A stretch of DNA of 28,093 bases from Trichomonas tenax (taxonomy: Eukaryota > Parabasalia > Trichomonadida > Trichomonadidae): assembly GCA_023091735.1 (NCBI GenBank), contig JALKBU010000678.1:1-28093 (forward strand), written 5' to 3'. Each line of letters begins with the position of its first letter. The first letter of the stretch is position 1. The notes under the pieces are model-generated. The model worked only from the letters and a program-made list of their open reading frames with translations, made no database searches and was not told where the DNA came from. Below, piece by piece: positions 9,601 through 19,598 of the stretch. A program made the translations under genes and the position numbers.

Positions 9601-10242
9601 TTGAAATGAAACAGTGACATGTTTTTAGACCGAAAACAGAAGTGTTTTAACTCTCAAATTTGGTTTTTAGAGGCCAAGCATCGTTTTCTGCAAATGCATG
9701 TGTGTCCATACATTAACTAGAATAATAATGTATGTTCATAAAATGCATGATGTTAATAAAAAAAGGGAAAAAAGATCATAAGTGGATTTAAACCTAGCAC
9801 GGGCTATGTCAGTATTGACAGTAATCGTTATGCCATATTTATCATGTAAAGTCAGATTTGAAATCAGATATATGATAATTTTTCTATTTTGAAATCTCGA
9901 GAACTTAGGTTCACTACGCTTACTCTTTAAAAGGGTATATTCCCCATGCCGCATGGAATACACCATATAAATTTTGTCGAAGAAAATTGGGAGGAAGGGA
10001 GTGAGAAGGGCTTTTTAAAAAATAATTTAAAATTTACAATATTAATTTCAAAAATGTAGTTTATATCTGATAATTTCCTTATTTGAATATAAGAATGTTA
10101 TTATAGGGAGAGAATTTGACACGTCAATGACAAAAATTTGGGAAACTCATCTAAACATTAATTTTTTTCAATGATAAATTGAGTGTAAACATTCCATAAA
10201 AGCTATTTATATCGAAAAATCTGATATGGAGAAATTGCGTAT
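9601..10242. other. Divergent spacer between VPS9 relic and neurofibromin-like gene
   Basis: AT-rich. On the minus strand CATGTCACT (about 9613-9621) sits just upstream of the relic's ATG. On the plus side TTTGACACGTCAATGACAAAAA (about 10115-10136) carries two motif copies 11 bp apart, and TTGACAAAAGTGACAAAA (10243-10260) directly abuts the next start codon. A minus-strand frame at 9736-9966 has no recognisable features and is probably chance. Confidence 0.5.
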
Positions 10243-10260
10243 TTGACAAAAGTGACAAAA

Positions 10261-13200
10261 ATGATGGAGGCAACAATAACCAGCGCATTTCAGACGATTA
10301 TTAAGCAGATTCTTATGAAAATCTCTTCTTTCAAGGAAAGGATTTCGTTTGTCGGCGTTGATGCCGATCAATTCAACTATGACGTCTGGTTTTCTGATGC
10401 TTGCTCCAGCTACATCGACGACTTCATGAACATCTATAACATCGACAAAAACACAACATTCATCATCATTTTCGGCAAAATTACGTCTTTCGTCACATCT
10501 TTACTAAATACTCGCGTTATCACCGAAATGTCAACAATAGAACTAATCGCGTACAACTTTCTCCTCAAAAATGTGTCAGGGAACGTGTTCAGGCTGTCAG
10601 AAGAGTCAGCTTTCAACAAATTCCTCGATGATGCAACAAAATTAGCGATTCAGTTCCCCCAAAAGGTCACCTTGATTCAGACCCTCGCAAGTATTGCCAA
10701 CAGCTTCATCAACAATGGGGCAGTTCCTGTTGTAAGATCGCTCTCTTCGATAACAAATGTGAAAGAATTTATTGATGCTTCTTATTTCTTTTTGAGAATC
10801 GAAAAGGCCATAGAAATCACTTTCGAAGCCATGGCCGGATTCCATCGTCAACTTTCAACTGAAAATCGAATGATTTACTTCGAAATTTTGAAAACGACTT
10901 TTCCAAGTTTTTACGCTAAATCGAAATTACTTCAGACATCGCCTTACTTGGCCCGATCTCGCGAGTTGTTAAATATCTTTTGGTCGATAAAACCGATAAG
11001 AGAAGAAGAACCTTCAGAATTCATCGTTTTACTCGCTTCTTTGTCTCTTGGAACGAAAGATTCATGCGATGCTATAACACAAATCAACAAAAAGATTCTT
11101 GACGTTAAAAAACTTATGAAACGAAGTCCAAAAGCAAATGATGGATTTAATCACATTGTCGGTTCATTGGTCATTCGCGGTCAATGCCAATGCATTAAAG
11201 AAATCAACAACTTATGTGCCAATTTTGAATCTTATTTTATTGATAAGAAGAACAAACTCAAAATTTTATCGATTATGGATACTTTAGTTCCAAAGTATCT
11301 CGCTTATGACATTATTGAGAGCAGAGGCAAATCAACACCTTTCCAAGAATTTATTGCCTTCGTTCTTGGCGAAAATCCGGATCCAATTGTTCCATTACAA
11401 GCTGTCCAGTTCGCCTTTAAGGACAACATGTTTGGGCTTTCAGATCTTTCTGACACAGTGTTGAATATGTTTTTCTCTGCTTTGGCATTTCCAAATCTTC
11501 CTTTGGTGCAATATTGCGAGTTCTTCTTCACAACGTTCTCCACATACAACGCGATGAACATGCTCGCAGCCCACAGCGATGCTTCCAGCAAGTTCTTCGA
11601 CATCCTCAGCAAAATTTCATCCAATCTCAACCATCTTCCTTCATTCCCAACATATTACACGAAATGCTTGCACTGCCTCTTCACGCAAGCGACATTAGTC
11701 CCTGATCAGCTCTATATTCTTGAATTATTCGTCCAAATAGACTGTTTCATTCAGCGCTTGATTGTCACTTGCGATCCAAACATCGCTTATATGCCGAACT
11801 TAATCTTGGAGCTCATCAAATGGGCGCATTCTATCAACATGAAGAAAGAGCTGTTCACGAGTATCGAAAAAGACATTGTCAGCATCACAACGATCCTCGA
11901 TATTATTTTCAGCACAAACACAATCGATACAGTTAAGAGCTTGCTGAGGATTGATCTGAAGTCTCCTGATTACAATGATCTTCGTTCAACAATCATTATC
12001 AAGTGCCTCAAGATATGGCTCGACATTATCCATCACTCAACAAACGGAAAATCTCCAACACCGTTGAGCTTCAAGACTCCAGCAAGATTCGATGTTCAGA
12101 TGGATGCTTCTTTAGTCGAATTCATTTTCGTTAACAGCGCTGTGATATTCAATCACAAGCGTTTGGATGCGATCGAAAAACCGCCACTTCGTTTATTCTT
12201 TGAGAGTTTGTTCCTTCTCTTCAATCACGGCCACGGCGGTATGACACCGATTATCGAGAAATCAAAGTTCGTTGATAAGATTGCTGCACCTACTTTGATC
12301 GAAACTGCATTGGATGCTTTGAAATCAACTAAGTTTGACAATTCCAATCTCCAAGCGAAGAAGAATTGGTCTCAGACACTTAAACTTCTTGGTATCGCTC
12401 TCAGTAACAAAGAGTCGCATACATATGCAGGCACACAACTCGAGCAATTCGTTGTTACGATTCTCCAGGAGTTGCAACTCTCTGATGGCGCCCTTGAGTT
12501 AGATCACATCAAGCAGCCGATTTTGTCGCTAATTTTGAGCCTTTACGACAACTCTCCGAAGATCAACACCACAAGGCGTATGTTCATCGCTGATGTTTTA
12601 GTCGACATGATCGAAGCTGATATCACCAATCAAAAGGCAAAGAATCTTTCCAATAGTGTCACGAGATGCATCCGCGTGCTCGAAAAAGTGTTCACTGGCT
12701 TTGTCATTAACCCAACAGATTCGAATGTTCATGGTCAAGTTTCTGACTTTGATACATTATCGTATTCACTCGAGAAAATCAGCCACTTCTTTGCAATACT
12801 CGTCGACTGCCTTGCGACCGAAATGGAGAATGACAGTGATATCAGGAATGCTTTTATCGACTTCATTTATGCTATCTTCGTTCCAAACGTCCATAATTTG
12901 TATCCTATTTACATGTACTACGCTCGCATCAATGATTCAACGATCACGAGAGCGTTCAAAGACTGCTTAAGAAAATACTGCGAAAATCATAACGATCTCA
13001 AAGACGCTTATTACATTCACAAACTCTCAAGGAATAACTATGAGATCTTCAAGAATCCGCCAATCAACTGCGTTGCTTTCTACATGACAGCAATAAAGCA
13101 TGTCATTGCTTCATTGAAGAGTGATATCATCTTCACAATGATGACAGATGAACTCGCGAAATCACAGAATTTGAATGATCCAATCATTGTCAATTTCTTC

Positions 13201-16170
13201 AGCGTTTGGTTCTTTATCTGCGCGACACAGCCAATCGTTGAGCAATCTTTCAAGTCTATCGTTCAGCACAAGTCGATGTTCCCTGTCTTTATTCCACACG
13301 GATCTTTCCCATTCTACCTCAAGGAGTTGTCACAGAAAACTGGATTCAAAGTCAGCGAATTATTTGATAAGTTGTTCATTAGTCCGATCTTGAACAATCC
13401 ACTTCCATACGGTTTATCGCTCCTTGACATGCCATCATCCGAATCCATTGTTTCGCAAATGACAGCGTACTTCAATGTTATTGAGAACGTCTCTGTTTCT
13501 TACTTCGCTCCTCCATTCCCGGCACTTGCTGAAGAGATTAAAATGCTTAGACACTTCTTGGATGAGAATCCGGTTTCGTGGCCAGATGTTGAAAACTATT
13601 CTCGAACAGATGCAAACTTTCTCAACATGTACAACTCGAAGTTCATTGTTTCGGTTGACAAAGACATCAAGAGACGCAAATATTGGCTCCTCACAACGAA
13701 ATCTATTCCTCGTGACGTTATATACAGCGAGATACTTCAATTCATCAGAGAAACACTTCCTAAGCAGAAGAGCGTTATCATTCTCGATGCAGAAGTCGAT
13801 GCTCCCATTATTATGGACAATTTCGAGAGATTTATGGATGATCTTCGTGATCAGATCGAATCCGTTCAGATGATGAGAGTCGGTATTGGAGTTACATCGA
13901 AGATTGTCCCAATCCATAATTCAAACTTTGACATTGTTTTGCAGGATGAAATCCTCAGTCAAGTCATTCTCCCAATGCAGCTTTCCATTCCAGAACTTGC
14001 AATTCCTGGTGAATCAAGCGGTTTATCCGACTTTAGAGTCATCATGTTTTCGAATCACTTCGCTTTCTACGCGAACGAGAACTTCATGGGCGTTTATTCT
14101 GCCATCAACTATCAGGATATTACGGACTTGAGCGTGAACAGAAACATTTTGCACGTTCACACAGCATACAGAGATTTGAGATTTCAGACACCAATCGCCG
14201 TCAAACTCAGCCATATTATTGATACATACAACAAGGATCTAAAAAGATTAATCCTTCCAAGATCAGATCTCAACACAGATCCAATTCTCGAACTTGTTTC
14301 AATCGCTATGACAATGGTTTCATCAACGGAAGCGGAAGTCTCAACGCAATCGATTTCTCTGTTCCACTCAGCTCTCAGAGTTATCACTGGAGATGCTCCA
14401 TTCAAGGATGTGAAGGTCCAAACATCGCCTGGATTCTCCATTCCTCACAAGAACTTCTCAGACCTCCTTGGACCTTACAAAGATGACATTGCTGCGATTA
14501 TGTCGCAATCGAGATTGCAGACGCAGACATCCGCAATCATGTCAACAATTGCCGAAACACTCAATTCACAAGCAGTGCCACGCACGATGCTCGCAATTAT
14601 GGCGCAATCGCTCATCAAGATATACACACTCGATGAAAGTTCGCAAGCAGCCGCAAAGCTTATCATATGGACAAAGATAAAGTCAGATAAATTCATTTAT
14701 ATCGCGGTGCCTCTTATTGCAAATTATTGTGAAGCGAAACAGTTCGCTGATCTCATTTATTGCCTATTAAAGAGGAGTCCAGAAACAATCTATGATGCAT
14801 TATTCACATCTCTTATCAAGAACGAAATCAGCTCAATGACGTTCTATAAGTTCATCATGAAACCGAGTTGCTACGGAATCATCTTCGGCATATCCACAAA
14901 AGGCGATGATTTCTTCCAGAAGAAAGAAGCAACAGCGCTCTACATCATGGCAATTGGACTCACGATGGGCAGTACGGATCAGCTTTGGATCTACCAGCAA
15001 TTCTTCAGACAGTACGTCGATTACAAGCAGTTTGCGGATATCAAGGAAGAGTTCGACAGCACAGAGAAGACTCCGAAGGAATATTTGAGGATTATCAACA
15101 AGACAGCTGCTCGCTCACCAGAATTCGATCTATACAACAAGTACATCGACATCACAGCTCACTCGGGATATCCTGATACAATCGTTGACTCCAACGAACT
15201 CACAGAACTCCAGTGCATCGATTTAATCAAGCGTGCATTCCAGTCTAAGAACCAGCACAGACTTATCTTCACACTTGAAACTATCACAGAGTACATCAAA
15301 TCGTACAAGAAAAGCAATGTTCAACCGCTTTTCCTCATTTGGGCATTATTCCCGCTCCTTCAATCAAACATCACTGAGATGAAGTCGTCAATATTAGGAA
15401 TGATTTCTGCGATATTCGACTTCACGCACGACGTCATGCAGTATCCTTCCATCCTTGATATCGCGTCATCCATCAACCAGTCTGATCTTATGATCAACGC
15501 CATGGACTCTTTATATGATATTCTCTATTCATCATTCGAAGATGCGAACATCGATTTCGAGGCATACTTCGGCATCGCTCTTGCTGCACATCTTGTTGGA
15601 CCTCTCACAGACAAGCGTGTTAAGCAAGAAGCACTTGTTCTACTCAATCAATGTCTCCAAGGAGTTACCCAACAAAATGATTTTGTTTATTTTGTTGTTG
15701 TCGCTGCTGCACTTACTAACATCGATCTTGCGCCATATTTGCAAGAGCAATCATTTGCAGACTTCATTTGCTATGGAGCAGACTCGAGGACACCGTATGA
15801 GGCACTCTTCATCGCTCAGACTCTCTTCCTCGGCTTAATGACAAGGCCAGACAAAGATGACTTCTTTACAAACGCACTCCTATCTTTCTTCAAGATTAGG
15901 ACAGAGATACCACAGCTCACATCAAAGTACATGCTCAATATCTTGACGCCGATTATCGACAACAACAGCGAGGATGAGATGCGTGTTAAGAACCTCTCTA
16001 AGATTATTGCTATTGCTATGACAGCTCTTCCTTTCACCGATTCTGGTTTCAAGGACCTCAACAACCCATCAGCTCCAAATCTCGATGATAATGACACTGG
16101 CTTCCACTTCGAGGATATTGCAATTGGTGTTGAAGATTGCATAAGAACATCATATGTCAACGAGCAGTAA
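10261..16170 (+). CDS. Giant helical-repeat protein, neurofibromin-like, with Sec14-PH-like module
   Basis: A 1,969-residue protein from ATG 10261 (ATG 10264 is also possible). It is almost wholly alpha-helical, like a HEAT/ARM solenoid. Around residues 1130-1260 is a segment resembling the Sec14-like lipid-binding fold of neurofibromin (KRRKYWLL, then a beta strand SVIILDAEVDAP), followed by a PH-like stretch to about 1335 (beta strands FRVIMFSNHFAFYA, and ILHVHTAYRDLRF). The next 100 residues (ELVSIAMTMVSS, SPGFSIPHKNFS) parallel the region after the neurofibromin PH domain. In neurofibromin and yeast Ira proteins the RasGAP domain precedes Sec14-PH. Here residues about 800-1110 occupy that position, but I find no FLR-x3-PA-x3-P motif or clear arginine finger. 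The protein may scaffold or bind lipid rather than stimulate GTP hydrolysis. Internally no stops occur, so it is intact. The start abuts TTGACAAAAGTGACAAAA. Other solenoid families remain possible. Confidence 0.55.
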   Translation: MMEATITSAFQTIIKQILMKISSFKERISFVGVDADQFNYDVWFSDACSSYIDDFMNIYNIDKNTTFIIIFGKITSFVTSLLNTRVITEMSTIELIAYNFLLKNVSGNVFRLSEESAFNKFLDDATKLAIQFPQKVTLIQTLASIANSFINNGAVPVVRSLSSITNVKEFIDASYFFLRIEKAIEITFEAMAGFHRQLSTENRMIYFEILKTTFPSFYAKSKLLQTSPYLARSRELLNIFWSIKPIREEEPSEFIVLLASLSLGTKDSCDAITQINKKILDVKKLMKRSPKANDGFNHIVGSLVIRGQCQCIKEINNLCANFESYFIDKKNKLKILSIMDTLVPKYLAYDIIESRGKSTPFQEFIAFVLGENPDPIVPLQAVQFAFKDNMFGLSDLSDTVLNMFFSALAFPNLPLVQYCEFFFTTFSTYNAMNMLAAHSDASSKFFDILSKISSNLNHLPSFPTYYTKCLHCLFTQATLVPDQLYILELFVQIDCFIQRLIVTCDPNIAYMPNLILELIKWAHSINMKKELFTSIEKDIVSITTILDIIFSTNTIDTVKSLLRIDLKSPDYNDLRSTIIIKCLKIWLDIIHHSTNGKSPTPLSFKTPARFDVQMDASLVEFIFVNSAVIFNHKRLDAIEKPPLRLFFESLFLLFNHGHGGMTPIIEKSKFVDKIAAPTLIETALDALKSTKFDNSNLQAKKNWSQTLKLLGIALSNKESHTYAGTQLEQFVVTILQELQLSDGALELDHIKQPILSLILSLYDNSPKINTTRRMFIADVLVDMIEADITNQKAKNLSNSVTRCIRVLEKVFTGFVINPTDSNVHGQVSDFDTLSYSLEKISHFFAILVDCLATEMENDSDIRNAFIDFIYAIFVPNVHNLYPIYMYYARINDSTITRAFKDCLRKYCENHNDLKDAYYIHKLSRNNYEIFKNPPINCVAFYMTAIKHVIASLKSDIIFTMMTDELAKSQNLNDPIIVNFFSVWFFICATQPIVEQSFKSIVQHKSMFPVFIPHGSFPFYLKELSQKTGFKVSELFDKLFISPILNNPLPYGLSLLDMPSSESIVSQMTAYFNVIENVSVSYFAPPFPALAEEIKMLRHFLDENPVSWPDVENYSRTDANFLNMYNSKFIVSVDKDIKRRKYWLLTTKSIPRDVIYSEILQFIRETLPKQKSVIILDAEVDAPIIMDNFERFMDDLRDQIESVQMMRVGIGVTSKIVPIHNSNFDIVLQDEILSQVILPMQLSIPELAIPGESSGLSDFRVIMFSNHFAFYANENFMGVYSAINYQDITDLSVNRNILHVHTAYRDLRFQTPIAVKLSHIIDTYNKDLKRLILPRSDLNTDPILELVSIAMTMVSSTEAEVSTQSISLFHSALRVITGDAPFKDVKVQTSPGFSIPHKNFSDLLGPYKDDIAAIMSQSRLQTQTSAIMSTIAETLNSQAVPRTMLAIMAQSLIKIYTLDESSQAAAKLIIWTKIKSDKFIYIAVPLIANYCEAKQFADLIYCLLKRSPETIYDALFTSLIKNEISSMTFYKFIMKPSCYGIIFGISTKGDDFFQKKEATALYIMAIGLTMGSTDQLWIYQQFFRQYVDYKQFADIKEEFDSTEKTPKEYLRIINKTAARSPEFDLYNKYIDITAHSGYPDTIVDSNELTELQCIDLIKRAFQSKNQHRLIFTLETITEYIKSYKKSNVQPLFLIWALFPLLQSNITEMKSSILGMISAIFDFTHDVMQYPSILDIASSINQSDLMINAMDSLYDILYSSFEDANIDFEAYFGIALAAHLVGPLTDKRVKQEALVLLNQCLQGVTQQNDFVYFVVVAAALTNIDLAPYLQEQSFADFICYGADSRTPYEALFIAQTLFLGLMTRPDKDDFFTNALLSFFKIRTEIPQLTSKYMLNILTPIIDNNSEDEMRVKNLSKIIAIAMTALPFTDSGFKDLNNPSAPNLDDNDTGFHFEDIAIGVEDCIRTSYVNEQ

Positions 16171-16522
16171 GATATTATAATACAATGTTAATTTTTATAA
16201 TGAATTTTATAAAATCTCCAACGAAAAAATTGAAAACTTGAAGAGTCGTAAATATAATAACTTTTCATGGATAAAACAATGAACGTTTCCAATTATTTTC
16301 AATGTTCAATAGTTCAGTACTAAGCAACAAATTGATGAAAACACTTTTGCTCATTAAATATTAACCTTATTTATAAAGAATTTAAAAACTCGTTATCTCG
16401 TTGACATTGGAGCTCACCATTAATACCATAGATTCACTCTCGTGAATCATATATATATTTAGTCTTTAATGATTAATATGAAAAAATTTCTAATTCGTTA
16501 AAATTTTGTCAATTTTTAAAAA
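16171..16522. other. Spacer
   Basis: AT-rich spacer between two plus-strand genes. It contains a perfect 7-bp stem with a 4-nt loop (GATTCAC-TCTC-GTGAATC, 16431-16448). No open frame. TTTTGTCAATTTTT lies just before the next ATG. Confidence 0.5.
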
Positions 16523-17539
16523 ATGAAAGGAAACCCGAAAAGCACGCGTCCTATGAGACTTCCGGGGCGCTCAGTGAACAATATTTTGTTCAGCAAGAAG
16601 CCCAAGATCGTCTCTCCGCGCTGTTACCATCAAAAAGAAACACAAATGTCAAATAAAGCGATTCGCGACTTGCTTTTGAACGATGACCTCGACGAAATCG
16701 AAAAATACGCGACATACGCTCTAATGGGCGAAAAATTACCGGAATTAAGTCGATATCAATTATCTCTCGTTGCAAAAGATCTCGAAAATCGCAGAGCTTA
16801 CTTAGTCGACAAAGGCCTCTACCAGGAGTCCCTTCAAGCCAAAGCAGCAATAGACACTGTTCGCGAACTAATGCGTAAAGCGACTCAAGTTGAAGCTCAA
16901 AAGCAGGCTCAGGCCGATATTTTCCTCCGCAAAGGATACACGCGCACGGACTACACCATTTTCAACCATAAAATGACAGCAGCAGAAGACCGCTTAAACG
17001 AAAAATACGAAAACAAACTCATTTCGATCGAAGAGCGCCAAGAGAAAGAAACGCAAGAGCTAGAAGAAGAATGGCACTCCAAAGCTAAGCTGAGGATGTA
17101 CTACCATCCATCGACGAAGCTGATAGAGTTAAGGCACATTGCAAAGCGTCTTTTGGAAGCGAACGAGCTCGACAAAGCTGCTGAAGTCAAGCGAGAGATT
17201 GATGCTCTCGCGGAATCTGAAAAGCAACAAAATGATAAAAACTGGACTGCGGACTATAACAGGGCACTCGAAACACTCGACAACAAGCACGAGTGCGAGA
17301 GGAACTTCTATAATTATGACAAAAACCTGAAGAAGCAGGCATTCAAGGCGAAAGTTGATATGGGAACACTCGCATTCGATAATCGCAACAAAGCTTTGGA
17401 TATTCGCGAAAGTCTTGTCAATGACTTGGACAAGTACTGCAAAACACACAACAAAACAATATACGATGTCGCGCCTCCTCCAATATATAGGAATCACACG
17501 CTACATCCGTCGCACCTCAAGATGAAGATGCCAGAATAA
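16523..17539 (+). CDS. Coiled-coil protein with UVR-like helical hairpins, function unknown
   Basis: A 338-residue protein. The first 40 residues are basic, Pro/Arg/Ser-rich and probably unstructured. Residues about 45-120 and 185-240 each contain a pattern like a UVR helical hairpin (LIELRHIAKRLLEANELDKA, and a related stretch with KGLYQESLQAKAAI). Between and after them are charged coiled-coil segments rich in E, K, Q and R (about 140-190 and 240-310). The C-terminus is Pro/His-rich. Charged coiled-coil proteins of this type are common in trichomonads and often cytoskeletal, but I cannot name this one. The in-frame ATG at 16646 (MSNKAI) is an alternative start. TTTTGTCAATTTTTAAAAA lies directly before the chosen ATG, resembling the initiator contexts of other genes here. 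Confidence 0.75.
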   Translation: MKGNPKSTRPMRLPGRSVNNILFSKKPKIVSPRCYHQKETQMSNKAIRDLLLNDDLDEIEKYATYALMGEKLPELSRYQLSLVAKDLENRRAYLVDKGLYQESLQAKAAIDTVRELMRKATQVEAQKQAQADIFLRKGYTRTDYTIFNHKMTAAEDRLNEKYENKLISIEERQEKETQELEEEWHSKAKLRMYYHPSTKLIELRHIAKRLLEANELDKAAEVKREIDALAESEKQQNDKNWTADYNRALETLDNKHECERNFYNYDKNLKKQAFKAKVDMGTLAFDNRNKALDIRESLVNDLDKYCKTHNKTIYDVAPPPIYRNHTLHPSHLKMKMPE

Positions 17540-18738
17540 TTCGGTATTTTTATTTCCTTTGTTAGTAAATTTTTGTTTTTGTATGAAAATAATCTTCTGA
17601 CTTCAACATTACATATTGAACACCATTCACTCGAACAACATCCAATATTCAAAATCAGAATTTAAAATTCAAAATTTATATCATTGGAGAAAGAGAATCA
17701 ACAGGCAGTAAGGTTACTTCTTGACATCATGAAAGATGTACGAGAGTCAAATCACAAATATCTTGATAAAAATCATCAATAACGCAATTTAAACGCCTAA
17801 CCGTTGTGTTTTAGATAGGCAATCTATGGATTGGTAAGGTTTAGTTTATTTGAAGCTAAAAGAAGAGAAATAATATTGAATAAAAAAGCCACTTAGAATA
17901 AAAAGATTACGAGGAAAATGACCTATCATGTTAGGCATAACAATTTTGAAGTGTTAACATGTGTTAAAACAAAATAATTGTATCAAAATTAATATTATTA
18001 GAAAATAAATGGAGTAATAGCATCAACCATAAGAACAAAAGTTTGTTTGAAGCATGAGACACATTATAATCTGTCAATTGTATATAATATATCGAAGATT
18101 GGCAAATTAATCAATTGAAGCGAAATCGTGCATAGAATACGTTTGCCACAATAATCGGCAACATATGGATCCAAATTGGCCACACAGAGCCACGATAATC
18201 GAAGAGAACAACTGACATTTTAAGCAGAAATTCTCCAAATTTCTCACACTACGGCTATCCATGTACTGGTGTCTGCTGCATCGATCAAATTTGTCAAATC
18301 CGTAATTTAGTCATTTCACCTCATCTGAACTAAAACTTCGGAATATTATTATTCAAATTATGTATAAGTAGTTGGTCAGACAAATAAAAATTAAAAACTT
18401 TTACATGACAATTTTTCATAATTACGTGACAGAAAATATCTTAAAACTATTAAAATCTATTATTCTATTTTCATGTAATAAATTGATAAATTTTACAAAA
18501 CAAAATTTTAACAATCCAGATACTTTACATGGCAAATGTTTGATGACATTTTTCCTTTATTGAGATGAAAATGATCTATATGAGATGTACAACAACATTT
18601 ACGTAGCGATTAAAAAATTTTATCGGAGAAAATTTTCGCGAAAACGTTTTGACGGATTGATAATAGGAATATAAAAAATTGAGAGGTTCACAAAATATAA
18701 TAATTATTCAAAGTATCCGGTTATTGTAAATAGTCACA
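17540..18738. other. Long spacer upstream of the peroxiredoxin gene
   Basis: About 1.2 kb without a supported gene. It contains CTAACCGTTG (about 17797-17806), which fits a generic Myb-type core (AACCGTT), and several TTTAC motif copies (18400-18534). A 63-codon frame at 18372-18563 is made largely of the motif copies and is not considered coding. No tRNA or hairpin RNA was recognised. Confidence 0.5.
18400..18534 (+). promoter_or_regulatory. TTTAC-motif cluster upstream of peroxiredoxin
   Basis: TTTTACATGACA ends at 18410 and ATTACGTGACA ends at 18431, exactly 21 bp apart. TTTTACAAAACA ends at 18502 and CTTTACATGGCA ends at 18534. The cluster lies about 215-350 bp upstream of the ATG. It uses the same motif and the same 21-bp step as the array at 1480-1621. 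A regulatory role is inferred. Confidence 0.45.
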
Positions 18739-18745
18739 TCACTTT
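18739..18745 (+). promoter_or_regulatory. Initiator-like TCACTTT for peroxiredoxin
   Basis: TCACTTT fits the trichomonad initiator consensus TCA(+1)-pyrimidine-T/A established in Trichomonas vaginalis. With the A at 18741 as +1, the 5' UTR would be 10 nt, typical of trichomonad mRNAs. A second TCACA at 18734-18738 is an alternative. Confidence 0.5.
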
Positions 18746-18750
18746 ATCTA

Positions 18751-19338
18751 ATGCTTGTTGGAAACAAGGCTCCATGCTTCAAGGCTACAGCAGTCTTCCC
18801 AGATCAGGACTTCAAGGAGGTCTCCCTCGGCGACTACAAGGGCAAGTGGCTCGTCCTCTTCTCATACCCACTCGATTTCACATTCGTCTGCCCAACAGAG
18901 ATCATCGAGTTCTCCAACAAGATCCAAGAGTTCAAGAAGATCGGCTGCGAGGTCCTCGGTATGTCCGTTGACTCCCAGTTCGTCCACCTCGCTTGGCTCA
19001 ACACACCACGTAAGGATGGCGGCCTCGGTAAGATCGAGTACCCACTTCTTGCTGACCTCGGTGGCAAGATCGCCAAGGAATACGGCTTCTACATGGAAGC
19101 TGCTGGCCACGATCTCCGCGGCACAGTCATCATCGACCCAGAGGGCATCATCCGCCACGTCCAGATGAACCACCCAGATGTCGGCCGTAACGTCGATGAG
19201 ATCATCCGCCTCGTCAAGGCTTACCAGTTCGCTGCTAAGCACGGCGAAGTTTGCCCAGCCCAGTGGCACGGTGAGGGCGATCTCACAATCAAGCCAGATC
19301 CAAAGGCCTCTAAGGATTACTTCGGCAAGGCTAACTAA
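18751..19338 (+). CDS. Typical 2-Cys peroxiredoxin (thioredoxin peroxidase)
   Basis: A 195-residue protein of full family length. It reduces H2O2, peroxynitrite and organic hydroperoxides with electrons from thioredoxin, a main peroxide defence in microaerophilic trichomonads. The peroxidatic Cys47 lies in DFTFVCPTE and the resolving Cys168 in GEVCPAQW. Pro40 and Thr44 of the active-site PxxxT/SxxC pattern and Arg123 (DLRGTV) are present. GGLG (90-93) and a C-terminal YF (190-191) are both present, the pair linked to sensitivity to overoxidation in eukaryotic enzymes. No signal or organelle-targeting peptide is seen, so it is probably cytosolic. Codons end overwhelmingly in C or G, far from the AT-rich usage of its neighbours, which suggests very high expression. 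The stop forms TAAA. A TCACTTT initiator-like site lies 10 nt before the ATG. Confidence 0.97.
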   Translation: MLVGNKAPCFKATAVFPDQDFKEVSLGDYKGKWLVLFSYPLDFTFVCPTEIIEFSNKIQEFKKIGCEVLGMSVDSQFVHLAWLNTPRKDGGLGKIEYPLLADLGGKIAKEYGFYMEAAGHDLRGTVIIDPEGIIRHVQMNHPDVGRNVDEIIRLVKAYQFAAKHGEVCPAQWHGEGDLTIKPDPKASKDYFGKAN

Positions 19339-19598
19339 ATCTAGTGCTAAATCTTGATTTTGCTAAAAACTAAGTCCTGCTTTAATAACAAATCAACTTC
19401 TTTTTTCTATTTGATTTTTGATCTAATTATATGAAAAATATATTATTTGACATTTGAAATTAATCGACAAAATGATGCCCAAATCAAACTATAAATAGGC
19501 TTTCATATGTAGGTCACTTTTGCTAAATATCATTACCTTAATTGCATTTTTCTATATGAAAATGATGAAAACAATAAAAATGTCATGTAATTGTCAAA
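19339..19598. promoter_or_regulatory. Short spacer with motif pair at zinc-finger gene start
   Basis: Spacer of 260 bp. TGTCATGTAATTGTCAAAATG (19581-19601) places two TGTCA motifs 11 bp apart directly against the first ATG of the next gene. GGTCACTTTTGC occurs at about 19512-19523. Confidence 0.4.

Noticed and set aside
9770..9850. Possible minus-strand tRNA or Pol III gene: GGTTTAAATCC resembles a B box and is followed by a T run.
   Set aside because: The five bases flanking the loop do not pair into a T stem, no acceptor stem or A box is found, and no anticodon arm can be drawn.
13435..13917. 160-codon minus-strand and 132-codon plus-strand frames within the giant gene.
   Set aside because: Both overlap the long intact frame 10261-16170, with unlikely compositions.
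16431..16448. Perfect 7-bp hairpin as a transcription terminator.
   Set aside because: Bacterial-type terminators are not expected here, and it lies well downstream of the preceding stop with no supporting feature; noted only as a structure in the spacer.
18372..18563. 63-codon frame upstream of peroxiredoxin.
   Set aside because: Composed of the TTTAC motif cluster; no protein features.
18755..19269. Alternative frames of 135-137 codons over peroxiredoxin.
   Set aside because: Caused by the GC-rich biased codons of the true gene; sequences are Ser/Arg- or Asp/Leu-biased artefacts.
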